Source: Anseranas semipalmata
Taxonomy: Eukaryota > Chordata > Aves > Anseriformes > Anseranatidae
Length of the DNA stretch: 64,000 nucleotides
Reading direction: 5' to 3'
NCBI GenBank assembly: GCA_013399115.1
Contig: VXAA01000968.1
Span: 249,612-313,611 of the forward strand
Shown here: positions 52,556 through 64,000 of the stretch, in pieces
Layout of the letters: each line of letters begins with the position of its first letter
Position numbering within the stretch: the first letter of the stretch is position 1
Notes under the pieces: model-generated
Databases searched by the model: none
The model's input: only the letters and a program-made list of their open reading frames with translations
What the model was told of the DNA's origin: nothing
Translations under genes and position numbers: made by a program

Positions 52556-55500
52556 GAACATTTCTCTTGCTGACTCTGTGGGCTGTACAGTGTATGCCCT
52601 GCATTGTGTAAATAGCTCACAGCCTTATCCCTACCCTAATGAATTAAAACCACCATAATTAAAATATGAAGAAACTAAGTACACTTAATGTGTTTAACTG
52701 CTGTTTTGAGTCTGAGCAAGTCCTTGTTCTAATGGGACTAGTATTAGGCAAGATGATGCTCAGTCAACTTAGCTAACTTTTTTCAAAGGCGTTTTTTTAA
52801 ATTTGCATTCTGCTTACAGTGGTGTCTCCAGAATGTCCAGCTGTCTGTTTTTAATTCCTCTACCTTGCTTTTTGTTCTGTGTCAGTTTTTGCAGTGTCTC
52901 CCTTAATGGATTATAGGATTAATGTAGGCCTGGGCTGTGTTGCACACATTGCAACATTGCTATGTAGGAGCTGCTCAGCAGGCTTGTTGCAACTTCCCAT
53001 ACAGTAAAGAGAACCACAGAACTTTTGTTTGCTGGGTATTCACTGCCTGTTGACATTGGTAAATCGGCATACTATTGGATTATCCAAACTAGCTCAATAG
53101 CTCAAATTAGATGGAAAGCATCACTTGTATTGATAATGCAACATAAAACTCTGTTATTGTGGTTTAGCATTAGATATGAAAGTTTCTATGTGCATAGACA
53201 ATACTGTGAAACAAATTACAAATGTGTTATACCAGTGCAATTGTAAAACAAAAATCTTCCGGTTAGGATGACACAGGGGAAATTCCTTCTTTGTTGGAAG
53301 CCTTGTTCTCAAGAATTGAAGGATGTCTTCGTGTAACTGATCAGTAAAGGCAGCAGAACCAGGCATTTACTGCAGGACAGAATGTTAGGTAGCTTGTCGA
53401 ATTAGCCTTCATTGACTTACTGAACCTTTTTTCTAGTTTTCTGTCATAAACTTTAAACTGATCACCATAATATTTAGGTGTACTTAAAGATCAATTTAAA
53501 ATAAATATAAGGAGGACACTACAATCTTCTCTCTCACCTGGCCTCTTCATTTTAAAGGCTTCTGAGGAAAGCCCAGTTTATTCTGCTTGATTTTTATAAA
53601 ATGCATCATTAAATACATTATCCTATATTCTGAATTTGCAAGATCTCGGCAGAGTGCAGAAGGCTCGGATCTCTAAAGAATTAATAGTGAAATTGCTTGT
53701 GGAAGTTGAAGTTATACTGTTATAAAAATAGATTTTCAGAATAACATAGAAATGTAGTTCTAGCAGATACTTCATAAAGTTTACAGATATCATTTGTGAA
53801 ACTGAATGTTGAGGACATGGAGAAGCATGTTTTGTTACCTGTTTGCTACTGTAATAGAATAAGGAATCAATTTTTAAAACCCTTTAAGAAATCAAATATG
53901 AAGAAATTTCTAATATATACTCTGAGAAGTAAGTTTTCTGTAATTATGCTGTTGCATACTGTGGAACATCAATAGATATAGAGGAATCCAAATTGAGTGG
54001 AAAATGTCTTAAAGCTTAAATATTATTTTGCAACACTACCAGCATACTGTCATTTTTATGCCATCATCCTTTTTTTTATTTTATTTTTTGACTTACTCTA
54101 CCATTCAGCAGTGCATTAATAAACAACCAAATATGGACCAAAATCTTTTTCAAGTTTTGGAAAAAGAAGAATAAATGCATAAAACGTCTTTGGTGTTTGT
54201 ATGGAAAATCACTTTCTCAATTTTTTTTGCCATTTCTTTCCTCATTCAAATACATCATGTAAATCAAAAACTCTTTTCTGTCCCATTCATCATCTCGCTT
54301 CCTCACAGCACTCAGGTTCTAGTTCCCAAAAGTCCCCATATCTTTTATTCCCACAAAATTCATAGACCTCTGGATAGATTCCATTTGTTTACTTGTCTTC
54401 TCTTTTCCCTTCAGTGCACCTCACACACCGCATTAGTGCTAGTCTGTCTATCTAGTTACAGACTTTTCCTTTCTGGATCTTTCTCTTTTCCCTTCACCCC
54501 ACATCCACTAGCCTTTTGTCTTCTACTGTGCTGTTTCACTTTCCAAAGTCTCCTTCAGTCAGCCCTTACCTGATGTGATTGTGGGTCCCTTTGAATTGCA
54601 TAGTCGAAAGCTACATCCTTTCCCTGTATCCTCCCTTTTCGTTAGGCTTCCTAGTAGATTAATTGCTTATTGTGTAGGACTTGTGTGCGAGTCCTTTTAC
54701 GTACCATAATAAAATACTGGATGGGTACTGTTCACCTGTCCTTCGAGATCTTGTGAAACTAAGAGGAGACGGGGGATTGGGGGGGACATAAATCTGTTTT
54801 TAAGACTTTTAGAAATGTCATCATGGCTTAAGTTTTATTTCATTTCTTAGTATATCGTTCTTTATTTAAACGTATTCTCCAGTAGTATTCAGACAGCCAA
54901 GAAAAGCTTATTCATTGTTTGAGAATATGACATACTCCCTGGGAATACTTGGCTGTAGTTTGCTGGAATTTTTAAAGGTTGTATTTTACAGTTGGTAGTA
55001 GTACAAGCTTTCTGAAGCCTTCATTTGACAAATAAGTCCTATTCCTGATGTTAAAGCCAAACAGTTTCAGTGTATGTTTCTTCAAGTACGATATTTCAGC
55101 TGTCCAGGGATCTCTCCCTGATGGTCTCAAATGTACACCACTTCACCATAAGTTAAGTCCAACTGTGGAAAAGCAATAGTGAAGCCGTTATTGATGTTAG
55201 TTGTCTACATGCTTTTTGAGCTGTGTCAGCAAAAGAAAAGGTTTTATCACAATAAACAAAACACAAACATAGAAAATACTCTACAGAATAATTGTTCTCC
55301 AGAACAAATTGTGTAGGGTTTTGCATAATTATGTTCTGAAGTTGCAGGAATGTTGTCCCTAAAAGCTCTTGAAAAATCTTCATACATATATTTGTATTTA
55401 TAGAGAGAGATGGTGTGTGTATGTGTTTGTATTATATGTTTTTCCACAGATACCTAAAAGTAAATAAATATGGAAAAAATTGACACAGATGGTGTAATAA

Positions 55501-55737
55501 CTGCAGAGTTTTTCTTTTGTTTCCACATAAGCCAGGATGTTTAAATCTGAATGGTATCTCTGTATTAATTGAAGATTATGAATTTGATCTTCCTGGGCTT
55601 TTTCTTCTTCCAAAAATGAGACATAAATGAAGCTGAGGCTTTCTTACCATGCATTTAAAAAGACAGTATTTTACATTCACAACAGAAAAATAGTAATCTG
55701 CAGTATTTTAAGTCCATTGTGATACATTTAAATTGGT

Positions 55738-55760
55738 AAACAAGATTCCTAATCTTGTTT
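55738..55760. repeat. Perfect 10-bp stem hairpin with 3-base loop
   Basis: AAACAAGATT at 55738-55747 pairs exactly with AATCTTGTTT at 55751-55760 around the loop CCT. It is short and AT-rich and could be chance. Confidence 0.85.
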
Positions 55761-56599
55761 CCTAATTATTTGTAATAAATCTTTGTTATAAGAATAGAAG
55801 CAAAAATTAAGGGGGGGGAGGGGGACACAACAAAATGGAATAGAAACAACCTGTTTTATATATTCATTTGAATCATATTTATAGGATATGAGGACTGCTG
55901 ACTGCAATTTTATAAATCTTTTCTTAAATACATGTAGAACTTTTTATACTTTACTACTGTACCAAAACATAAAAATTTTCAGAAAACTACTTTAATTGAT
56001 AACTGAAACTTCAGTTTCCACTCTGCAGTAGATCTTAGTAGATGAATTTCTAGTACTGATCTTTTCTTTAATTTTCCTTTAATATTGAGTGTTTGGGTGA
56101 ATGATGGTTTATTTCTGCTAAGTAACAGTGTGAAATCAAACAAGGTTTAAAAAGCAAGTACACAAACTCTGCAGTCTAAACCCAAACTACAAAGCTCAGT
56201 TTCCCTTGGCTGATTCTTTATTAAATCAAATTTTTGCTTGGAGTGTTTTTTAGGGTAAGGAAATTCCTGATGCCTCTTCCAGTTCTTCCTCTGTACTGTA
56301 CACAAACTTCATTATATTTTATTGTTAGAGACACTTCTGTAAATATATTTACTTCCTAATAGTGAAATAAAACTGGAAAAATACCTTGTTTTCATTACTG
56401 TTGTTTTACAGACTGAACCCTGTCTTTTTCTAATTGCCATCTCTTTGTGATAAATACATTGATAGTAAGGCAATTAATGACCACAATGCACGAAGTGCAT
56501 CCTCAGCTAGTTTGTAGTTGGTGATATAGTTTGGAGGAGTGGTTGATGTATGAGAGGGGTTGTGCTGCTGCCCACTCTAGAGGACTGGGCAGGGAAGAA

Positions 56600-56915
56600 T
56601 CTCAGTGCAGGAAATGCAGAGTCTGCACCTTGGGAGGAGTAACTCTATGGGTTGATTGGCTGGAAAGCAGCTTTGCAGAGAAAGAACCAGGGGTCCTAGA
56701 CCATGGCCCAGCAATATGCCATTGTGGCAAGGGGGGCTGACAGGTTCCCAGGCTACAGTAGGAAGAATGCAGGTCCAGGGAGATGGTCCTTCCTCTCTGC
56801 TCAGCACTGGTGAGACAGCTGGAATGCTGTGTCTGGTTCTGGGTTCCCCAACACAAGGAAGACTTGGGCATACTGGAGCAAGCTCACAAAGGGTCCACAA
56901 CACTGATCGAGGGCT
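56600..56915 (+). mobile_element. CR1 LINE fragment (C-terminal ORF2 region), sense to EPB41L2
   Basis: The order of motifs matches CR1 ORF2 after the palm domain: GATTGGCTGGAAAGCAGCTT, TGCAGAGAAAGAACCAGGGG, CCCAGCAATATGCCATTGTG, CTCAGCACTGGTGAGACAGC and TTCTGGGTTCCCCAACACAA. The copy stops near 56915 before the CR1 3' UTR, so it is truncated at both ends. Open frames of up to 125 codons on either strand here are by-products of the element. Confidence 0.85.
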
Positions 56916-57836
56916 TGGAGCTCTTTTCTGGTGTATTTGAATGGAAAACACCATATTTTTTTCTTTACAAGTGATAATTTATTTTGTAACCATGAGAAAA
57001 GTGAAAGGGATGAGTTGTGCGTAAAGATTGTCTAAGGAAGAGCTATGTTTTCAGCTTAATGATTAGTATTCCTGGTCCTATGGCATTCTATGGGAGGAAA
57101 AACAAAGTTTTATATTTCAGAGTTATTTTTCTTTGCGGGGGAGAAAGAAATGTCCAAACCATACCTTTTTTTTTTTTTTTTTGACATAGACAATAGCTCT
57201 TCCATTCTTTGATTTTGCAGCTGAGCAACAGCTTGTGAAGAAGTTCTGGGATTTGGTTTCATCCTGGAGTTTTATACATGCATTGTGAAATACTAATGTA
57301 AAACCTATTCCTATTTACAAAGGAAAAATAGGGCTGTTCTAGGAGTCTTTATCCCCTCTAAACAAGGGTTAATGCTACAGTATTGTCAAGTGAAAACCAT
57401 GGGTGTAGAAGAAGGCTTTGCACAAGGGAATCGTATACTATGTCACTCTACATTTTCCTGGAATCTTCAGAAAGGAGATGAATTTTGGGAGTAAATATTT
57501 GTAAAGAACTTTAATGAATCTTTTAAAAATATAAATAATAAATAAAAAAAAGCATAAATTTCAATGCAATTATAAACTTAGTTAAATCAGTTTAAAAAAG
57601 TTGCATGGCTGTGCATGTAGTTGTAAGTGGAATTATTTTAGTTTACATTAAATGGATTAGGTACATGTGCAAACTTAGCCTTTAGTATATGAATAGAATT
57701 GGGTTTTATAACAATTTAAAGCCCAACTAAAATTAACTTGGTGTAACTTCTGTGTAAGATACTATTTTCTTGGAATCTATAATTGAGTTAAAGCACTTTC
57801 TGCCAAAATAATAATAATTATGTATATTTACATTAT

Positions 57837-57872
57837 TATTCTGCATGACACATTTATGTGTCGTGCAGAATA
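57837..57872. repeat. 16-bp hairpin with a TTTA tetraloop
   Basis: Arms TATTCTGCATGACACA (57837-57852) and TGTGTCGTGCAGAATA (57857-57872) pair along all 16 positions, with one T-G pair at an otherwise complementary site. As RNA on the + strand this would fold into a stable stem-loop. It is too short for a typical microRNA precursor. Confidence 0.9.
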
Positions 57873-60559
57873 CATTGAGAGATTTCTGAGTGAACAAAAT
57901 CCTAATGACTTCTGTTTCTGTGTCAAAATGCTTTTGAAAGCTAATTTCTGTATGTGTCATCTCTCTAACATGTTGTGTCATCTGATGAGTACCATAGAAT
58001 AGAAACTGGTAGGAGGTGCTCAGTTAGAAAAAGATAGCTTTAACATATTAAGACAGCTAGCTTATATTTGAAATTGCTTGAGGGGGGAACAGTTCACTTA
58101 CAGCAAATCAGCATGTTTTTACTATGATATAGAGACATCTTTGCAAATCTTTTTGATTGTTATTTCATAGTTCAGAATTTATCACAAAATGTTGTTCTTG
58201 GAGTACAGATACATTTGCACCCTTCTTGTTTCTTTGCCACTTTGTATGCTTTGTATATTGATAATTGCTGTAAGTTTTTTTTTTTGCAGCTGCCTAGTGT
58301 TTGACTATGGAATTATTTCTTTTGGCTTGTTTTTGCATGTCTTTCCCACTGCCCAGGGCATGCCAGACATGGTAGATGCCTGGCTTCTAACATAAAGCAC
58401 ATCTCAGATTTTTTTTTTTTTTTTGAGGGTTACTTTGTAAATTTATCACCTTTGAGAATGATCTGTTTGTTCTTTTGCCCTTAAAACTCTTTATTTTGCC
58501 TTATTAGGTCTTCTGACTGGTGTCAACTTGCCAGTTTGAACTTAGTTGAGTCAATAATTCTTTTTATAAAGAACTTCTCAAACACGTATTTCAGCTTCTT
58601 TGGTGATGCTTTCCTTCAGTTTTTTTTTTCTTTCTATCTTTCTACTTTTATTACTTTGCTTTTGTAGGTGCATATTGGAAATACCTGTTTTATAGCCTGT
58701 TTCTTTAGTATAGTTTCTAGAAATTTGCTTCTCTGAACACCAGTTCAGACAACTCTGCTGTCCTCCAGAAAAGGCGATGTAGTGAAGCTAAGCCTTGTAG
58801 CAAGTGAAATCTATTCTTCAGTTCATTTTAATTTGATACTTTTACTCTTGTGGTGTTTTGTGGTCTTTGATTTTGCCAAACTGAACTGTAGCCAATTCTA
58901 ACATCAGCATCTCTGCTACTTGCTCTGAGAAATTAAAAACTTTAAGTGGGACTAGTGTTCTAGTGTTACAAACTTTGGTACCAGCCACTCTTCAAACTTG
59001 TTTGATTTTGGGGAACCAGGAAAGTTTCATAATGAAGAAAAAACCTCCATTGAAAGGTTATATTTAAGTTCTTTAACTTTTAGTCTAAAATGCACAAAAT
59101 TGCTTAAGCCCACAGCTTCCATGTTAACAAAATAGATTGGTTTTCTGAGTCCTGTAACTTGAAAGTAAAAATGTCCAAAGCTGCTTATCTCTGGGAAACT
59201 TATGAAATATTCTGTGAAAGTATGACACCTAAAGAAAATGAGTTGTGTGTACACAGTATGTGCATACATGGAGAACATGAACAATTCAATTAATTTATTT
59301 TAACCTGAAAATTATTGTAGCTCTTAAGGATAACATCGATGTATCCTCAGATTCTTCATAGAAATCTGTAAATGACTGGAGAGGAGGAAAGGGGAAGAAA
59401 CTATTGTTTGAGTAGTTTTGGAGGAGCATGACTTAAAACAACTCACAGGTTGTGAATTGCTAGTAACTTTCAGTTACCTTTTATTACTTTAAAATGAGTT
59501 AAGTTCACTCACAGGAATAACAACATGTAAATGAGACAGATTTGTGAAAGCATGTGAGGATGAAAGATGTCTAGTGGAGTTTTTCAAAAATACTATGTCA
59601 CTGAATTGTTGTACTTGAAATGACAAATATTCACCATCATAGGTTCATGATTCAGTAGTGTAATATTTGTGAGATGTAATGGCAGTTTAATAGCTTGAGT
59701 GAGGAGACTGCTGGAATGCTCAAGATGAATTTCTAGGCCTCAATTTTTTTATTTTTTATTTAGCATAGTGCAAATTACGTAATTTTGACCAACTCCTTTC
59801 CTGATTATTGACATCTATGACAGCAGGTGCAAGTTCTCATAGGGTGGTCTGCATGTTCCTCTTGCTTTGAGGAGGTAGGGAAAAAAAAGGAAAAAAAAAA
59901 AGCCTTTTTTCTTTTTCTGTGGTTTCTTAGGCAGTTGTAAGGAAACCTCTTCATTAGATTTGGGATCTGTGATAAAAGGCTTGTTCAGATTTTCTTCTGT
60001 AAATGTAATCTGGGTTTTAGTAGGGGATAATAGTTTCAATTAAAATGCTAACTGTATAATGACTACTAGTTAAAAGCAAATGAAAATCATATTGGGTTTG
60101 TTTACTGCATTTGGTCAGTGGTCTAATTAGATATTTATAACAAAAGGCATTTAAAGGGTGCTGGCACTGACCGCATTTTATGCACGTATGAACAACTGAA
60201 ATATATTGGAGTTGACATAAGGGTTCTGTGGTTACTTAGTTTGCTTATACAAAATAAAATTGTGTTTGCTTAATGTACAGCTAAGATGATTTTTTAACCC
60301 AGAATTAAGAAAAGTATGATTAAACTTGATATGGATCAGATGTTTAATTGTAGTTGGGTTTTTATTTGCAAATATTTTTCGACTGTTCAGATGTGTAGAC
60401 TAGTGTTTGGATAAACTTAAGTGATCTGCTTAAAGTATGAACTTTTTTTTTTAACTTAGAAAAAGAAAAACAGGGATGACATAAAATTTCACACATTTTG
60501 AAAACTTCGATCTGGATTCAACAGACACTACTAAAAATAATGTTTATGAGTGAAGTCAT

Positions 60560-60790
60560 CTCAAAGCCAAAGGGGATGCGCCTTGTGTGGAGATCAGTCA
60601 TGAGTACAGCCTTTCCGGGCTGGCTTCCTTGAGCCCGGTCCTGCTGTCTCGCCGAGGAGGGGGAGTGTGAGAGTGGCCTGGGGGGCACCTGGCCTGGTGG
60701 GAGGTCAGCCCACCACGCTGATTTTCATTAAGCTGAAGGGGAGGCTGTCGAGGAAAGCGGTTACTTCAGACTGCCAGGGGAAATAGTTAC
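60560..60790. other. GC-rich island of unknown identity
   Basis: About 230 bases stand out from the AT-rich intron, with several CpGs and motifs such as TTTCCGGGCTGGCTTCCTTG and CTCGCCGAGGAGGGGGAG. There is no CR1 signature, no long open frame and no splice-flanked exon. It could be an old inserted sequence, an intronic enhancer or an alternative promoter. Confidence 0.3.
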
Positions 60791-61847
60791 CTGTATTTCC
60801 GAAGGGTAAAATTTGTGAAAGTACCAACCAGACTTCAGATTCCCAACTCCCTTTTTTCAAAAGTGACTTGCACTTCTGAGCTCCACTGACTGTCTGTGAT
60901 GCTTCAGCTACTAATTGTCCTCATCTTATAAATGTGTCTTTGGAAAATTTTCTGATCTTCAAGACTGTAATGTCTGCTGAACAATGTAGTCTTGAATAAA
61001 TAGAGGTTTGGATTCTTGAGGAATAAAAAAAACAATGTGTTGACTATTTGCTCTGTGCATACCTTCTTTTCTTCCCCCTCCCTCCTGTCCCAGCCTTAAC
61101 ATTTTGTACAGTGCAAGGGAGCTGTAGTGAGAGGCACCCTTGAGGCTCATTGTGAGTGCTCTGTCACTGTCTGTGGGACACAATAACTTCAGTGTTGCCA
61201 GGGCCTACACAGAGGCAGTTGATGGCGTTTCTTTGGAATTGCAGTAGTGTATGGCATCTGCTGAAATCTGTAGGATAAGCAAATGCAGAAATTCCTTTAA
61301 GCTGCCAGGCCTCTGAAAATGCCATGTTGTGGCCTCACTGGTAAATGCCACAAATAGCAGAACAGTCATGTAGGACTTGGTTCAAAAGGCGAGACTGCAT
61401 GCTGTTCATGTTCAAATGTTCCACCAACACACTGTATTTTAATTGTGGAAAGAAATTCTGATCTTCCCCACCCCTGGTTATGTATTGTAAGCCAAATGCT
61501 CTAAAACTTTTTTCCTCTTGTCAGCTGCCATCTCCAATATAACAATTTTTTCCCTAAAATCTGGCACACAGAAACAGGGCATGAGCCTATTTTTCATTAC
61601 CAGCAATAGAAAGACGCAGGGTAACCTTGTTGACATTCCCAGTTACTGGTTTGGGAAGAACAGATAAAACTTCAGAACTCGTTGCAATTTACTTAAGCTA
61701 TAATTCTTCAGAGCTGCAAAAAGCAGCTTTTTTAGCAGTGTGGTAAAATTGTTATATATTTCATCACTGGTATAAAATAGCAGACTACAATGTTGAAACT
61801 AAGCTCAAATAAAAATGTGATTTTCTTTTTTTTGTTACTCCCACAGC

Positions 61848-61866
61848 ATTATTATTATTATTATTT
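61848..61866. repeat. (ATT)n microsatellite
   Basis: Six ATT units in AT-rich intron, followed by TGG. It resembles the tract at 31918-31935. Confidence 0.8.
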
Positions 61867-62068
61867 GGAAGAATAAACTTCAAGACTTGGTTTTAACTCT
61901 TAAGACTTCGGTTTCTTTGACTTGCCCCTCAAAAAAAGAAACAGTGTTGACAGACAGGTTACTTGTTCTCTGCTTATACTTGTATTGTGTTTCTGCTGGT
62001 CTGATAACCTACTTTTAGTGGTCTACTTCATCTTTTTGTTTCTTGAAGATAACATGCTTTGGGTTTCA

Positions 62069-62285
62069 TAGAACCATAGAATGTTTGGGTTGGAAGGGAC
62101 CTTAAAGCTCATCTAATTCCACCCCCCCGAAGGGGCAGGGACATCTTCCTCTAGACCAGGTTGCCCAAAGCCCCATCCAACCTGGCCTTGAACACTTCCA
62201 GGGATGGGGCATCCACAGCTTCTCTGGGCAGCCTGTTCCAGTGCCTCACCACCCTCTGAGTAAAAAATTTCTTTGTTGTTAAACT
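62069..62285 (-). mobile_element. CR1 LINE 3' end, antisense to EPB41L2
   Basis: Starts with the antisense tail CATAGAACCATAGAATG and continues through GGGTTGGAAGGGACCTTAAA, CCATCCAACCTGGCCTTGAA and GGGCAGCCTGTTCCAGTGCC to a 5' truncation near 62285. A 67-codon minus-strand frame contains the CR1-typical TQRVVRHWNRLPREAVDAPS block. It lies about 600 bases before the next EPB41L2 exon. Confidence 0.92.
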
Positions 62286-62428
62286 GAAAGAGGGAAGATT
62301 TAAATTAGATATACCATTACCCCTTTTCTTGGGAGTTGATATGAGGTGATTCACAAGTCATTGAGATGTATGCCAACATGCTATAAATGCAGAAATTAAC
62401 AGAAGTTAACACTGGGAAGTATACTGTT

Positions 62429-62460
62429 TTTTTTTGTTTGTTTTTTGTTTTTTTTTTTTA
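62429..62460. repeat. T-rich low-complexity tract
   Basis: T-runs interrupted by single G bases, about 30 bases long. Ordinary intronic low-complexity sequence. Confidence 0.8.
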
Positions 62461-62897
62461 GAAGATACCAATATATAGGACGTTGGCTTGCATTGAAGTC
62501 TTTGCTTATTTTAAAAATAATTTTATTTGAAGATTTTACTTAAAAATAAAGAAAAACTAATTGAGGAACTATTTAGCAACAATTAATGGTATAAAATACT
62601 TAAGTCAATTTAAGTAACAAATAGTACTGAATTTTCCTTGTACATGCAAGTCAAGTTCTTTGATGAAATGGAAAAGAATTGAAATGTTTTTATTTTTGAC
62701 AGTGATATGTATAACTTTGAAAATATGCTAAACAGTGTATCATAAGAAAGCTGACAGCTTTATAATCTATTTTATTGGTATTTTAAATTTTCCTGACTAA
62801 TCGATCTAATTACACCACCTCTTGTGCAGCCTGTTTCATCAATTGAATGTGTTCATAAAATTAAGCATTTACTGATAGTACTTTTTCTTTTTTTCAG

Positions 62898-63002
62898 AAA
62901 AGAGCAAAAGGCCAAATATTGTTTGACAAAGTGTGTGAACATCTCAACTTACTGGAAAAGGACTATTTCGGGCTGTTGTTTTGCGAAAATTCAGATCAGA
63001 AG
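62898..63002 (+). CDS. EPB41L2: EPB41L2 exon: codons 216-250, FERM F1 lobe
   Basis: An exon of 105 bases (35 codons), phase 0 at both ends, with a strong acceptor (CTTTTTTTCAG) and donor (AAG followed by GTAAGC). It reads [20 protein letters not shown] then [15 protein letters not shown], which is the central helix and following strand of the FERM F1 lobe and is highly conserved across 4.1 proteins. The [10 protein letters not shown] end differs from the paralogues and fits 4.1G. The next exon, expected to begin at the NWLDP block, lies beyond the window. Confidence 0.97.
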
Positions 63003-64000
63003 GTAAGCCTGTGTTAGAGTTTTTGTTTTTCCCTACGTTGCTACTGACTTCAATAGTTTAGTGGGGGATATTGTATTAAATGTATACCTTCACAAACATT
63101 TGAATAAACCATTGCAAAATGTCGATTCTAGTTTGCTGTAAACTTGCACCATGTGCAATGTACTGATATGTATGTTAAAATACCTAACAAAGTTTCCGTT
63201 TATTACTTTAGAGTGCAAAATATTTAAAATATCTGCATTTCTAGGAAAACTAATTGAGTAATTTCTAGGCTTTATTTTGGGCTGGTAAAACAGTATGCCA
63301 TCCCTGCAGCGAAGATAGGAAATTTTAACTAGTATTTTTGCCTTAACAGCCTGACAAACGCCACAAAGTTTTGAACACTTTAATTTGTAACCCTTTTTTA
63401 AAATACAAACAAAACTGTTGATGATAAGTAATACAAACAAATTGATCTTTTACCTGGCTTTCTAAGTATTCCACTGTCTTTTCTCATGTATGCTTAATAA
63501 TGCTCTGACAAGGAGTATGAAGGACATCTTGGCCCTAAGTTTGTAACTATTAGGCCTTATAGTTCATTTTCCTATTAATTTTAAGCTTTAAAAAAAAGGC
63601 AATTGAAAAGATGAGACTGGAGTTAGCCCATCACCAGTACTGGATGCTAGTTTTAATAATGAAGAGTTGTTTTGATATAACTAAATTCAAATAGGAGCTG
63701 TTAAGTACCTTTTGGTAACATATTTTCTGTCATCTTTTGCACTTGCTTTTACATGGTGAGCACATCTATATTGCTGAGTTGACAAAAAAAAAAATCTTAA
63801 ATCAGCTGTTGGTATTCATTCCACTATTTACTAAGAGCCAGTTTAGCTTTTCCCAGCATCTGAATGTTTGTGGTTAGTTATGGACTGGCTGTCACCCTGT
63901 GCACAAACTAAAGATATACCTGCAGTCATCTTTTCCATGAAAAAGAACAGACTAATAATTGCAAATTGAAATGGAAAAAAATGTAATTCTTTTAATCTTA
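63003..64000 (+). other. EPB41L2: EPB41L2 intron, start only (continues past the window)
   Basis: The intron opens with GTAAGC and continues to the window end. It is AT-rich, and I see no exon or mobile element in it. A 116-codon minus-strand frame at 63090-63440 has no recognisable domain. Confidence 0.85.

Larger units (their letters stand above)
48977..62897 (+). other. EPB41L2: EPB41L2 intron between the two FERM F1 exons
   Basis: A 13.9-kb phase-0 GT-AG intron, GTAAGG to TTTTTTTCAG. It holds two sense CR1 copies, one antisense CR1, an assembly gap with poly(A) flanks (50164-50319), two strong hairpins (55738-55760 and 57837-57872), a GC-rich island (60560-60790) and simple repeats. No additional conserved coding exon is recognisable, so the FERM-encoding exons appear to be consecutive. 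Confidence 0.9.

Noticed and set aside
54175..54573. 132-codon + frame rich in Phe, Leu and Ser, resembling a membrane protein
   Set aside because: The hydrophobic look comes from CT-rich sequence. No start context, domain or exon signals support it.
63090..63440. 116-codon minus-strand frame after the last visible exon
   Set aside because: AT-rich chance frame with no recognisable domain, located inside an EPB41L2 intron.

Overview
The window looks like avian nuclear DNA. It is AT-rich, has long non-coding stretches between GT-AG exons, and carries several CR1 non-LTR retrotransposon fragments, including the TCATAGAA/TTCTATGA octamer tails typical of bird CR1. A crocodilian or turtle source is possible but less likely. 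There are no bacterial-style operons, CRISPR arrays, recognisable tRNA or rRNA genes, or retroviral gag/pol reading frames.

The only protein-coding gene I can support is the 5' part of EPB41L2 (protein 4.1G) on the + strand. Three consecutive coding exons are visible: 47018-47493 (start codon at 47032, 154 codons), 48794-48976 (61 codons) and 62898-63002 (35 codons). All three internal junctions are phase 0, and together they encode the first 250 residues. These cover an acidic, disordered head that contains the PPWLKKQKSYTL block, followed by the start of the FERM F1 (ubiquitin-like) lobe. The gene continues beyond 64000.

Layout: positions 1 to about 160 are very GC- and CpG-rich, consistent with the edge of a promoter CpG island. 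About 46 kb of presumed first intron follows. It contains antisense CR1 copies (5570-6190, 14277-14765, 35336-37350), simple repeats and several unexplained inverted repeats. The introns after exons 2 and 3 hold sense-oriented CR1 copies (48089-48505, 52232-52555, 56600-56915), one antisense copy (62069-62285), a sequencing gap flanked by poly(A), and a GC-rich island near 60.6 kb. Most remaining open frames are chance frames in AT-rich intron or decayed CR1 reverse transcriptase.

I found no convincing new gene system. The most unusual structure is a pair of adjacent hairpins at 17761-17869. They share nearly the same 25-nt loop but have different, perfectly paired 14-bp stems. Also notable are a 16-bp tetraloop hairpin at 57837-57872, a 13-bp-arm palindrome at 25513-25540, and a consensus donor motif (GTAAGT) one base after the acceptor of the start-codon exon. 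The last may bear on the regulated N-terminal splicing known for the 4.1 gene family.
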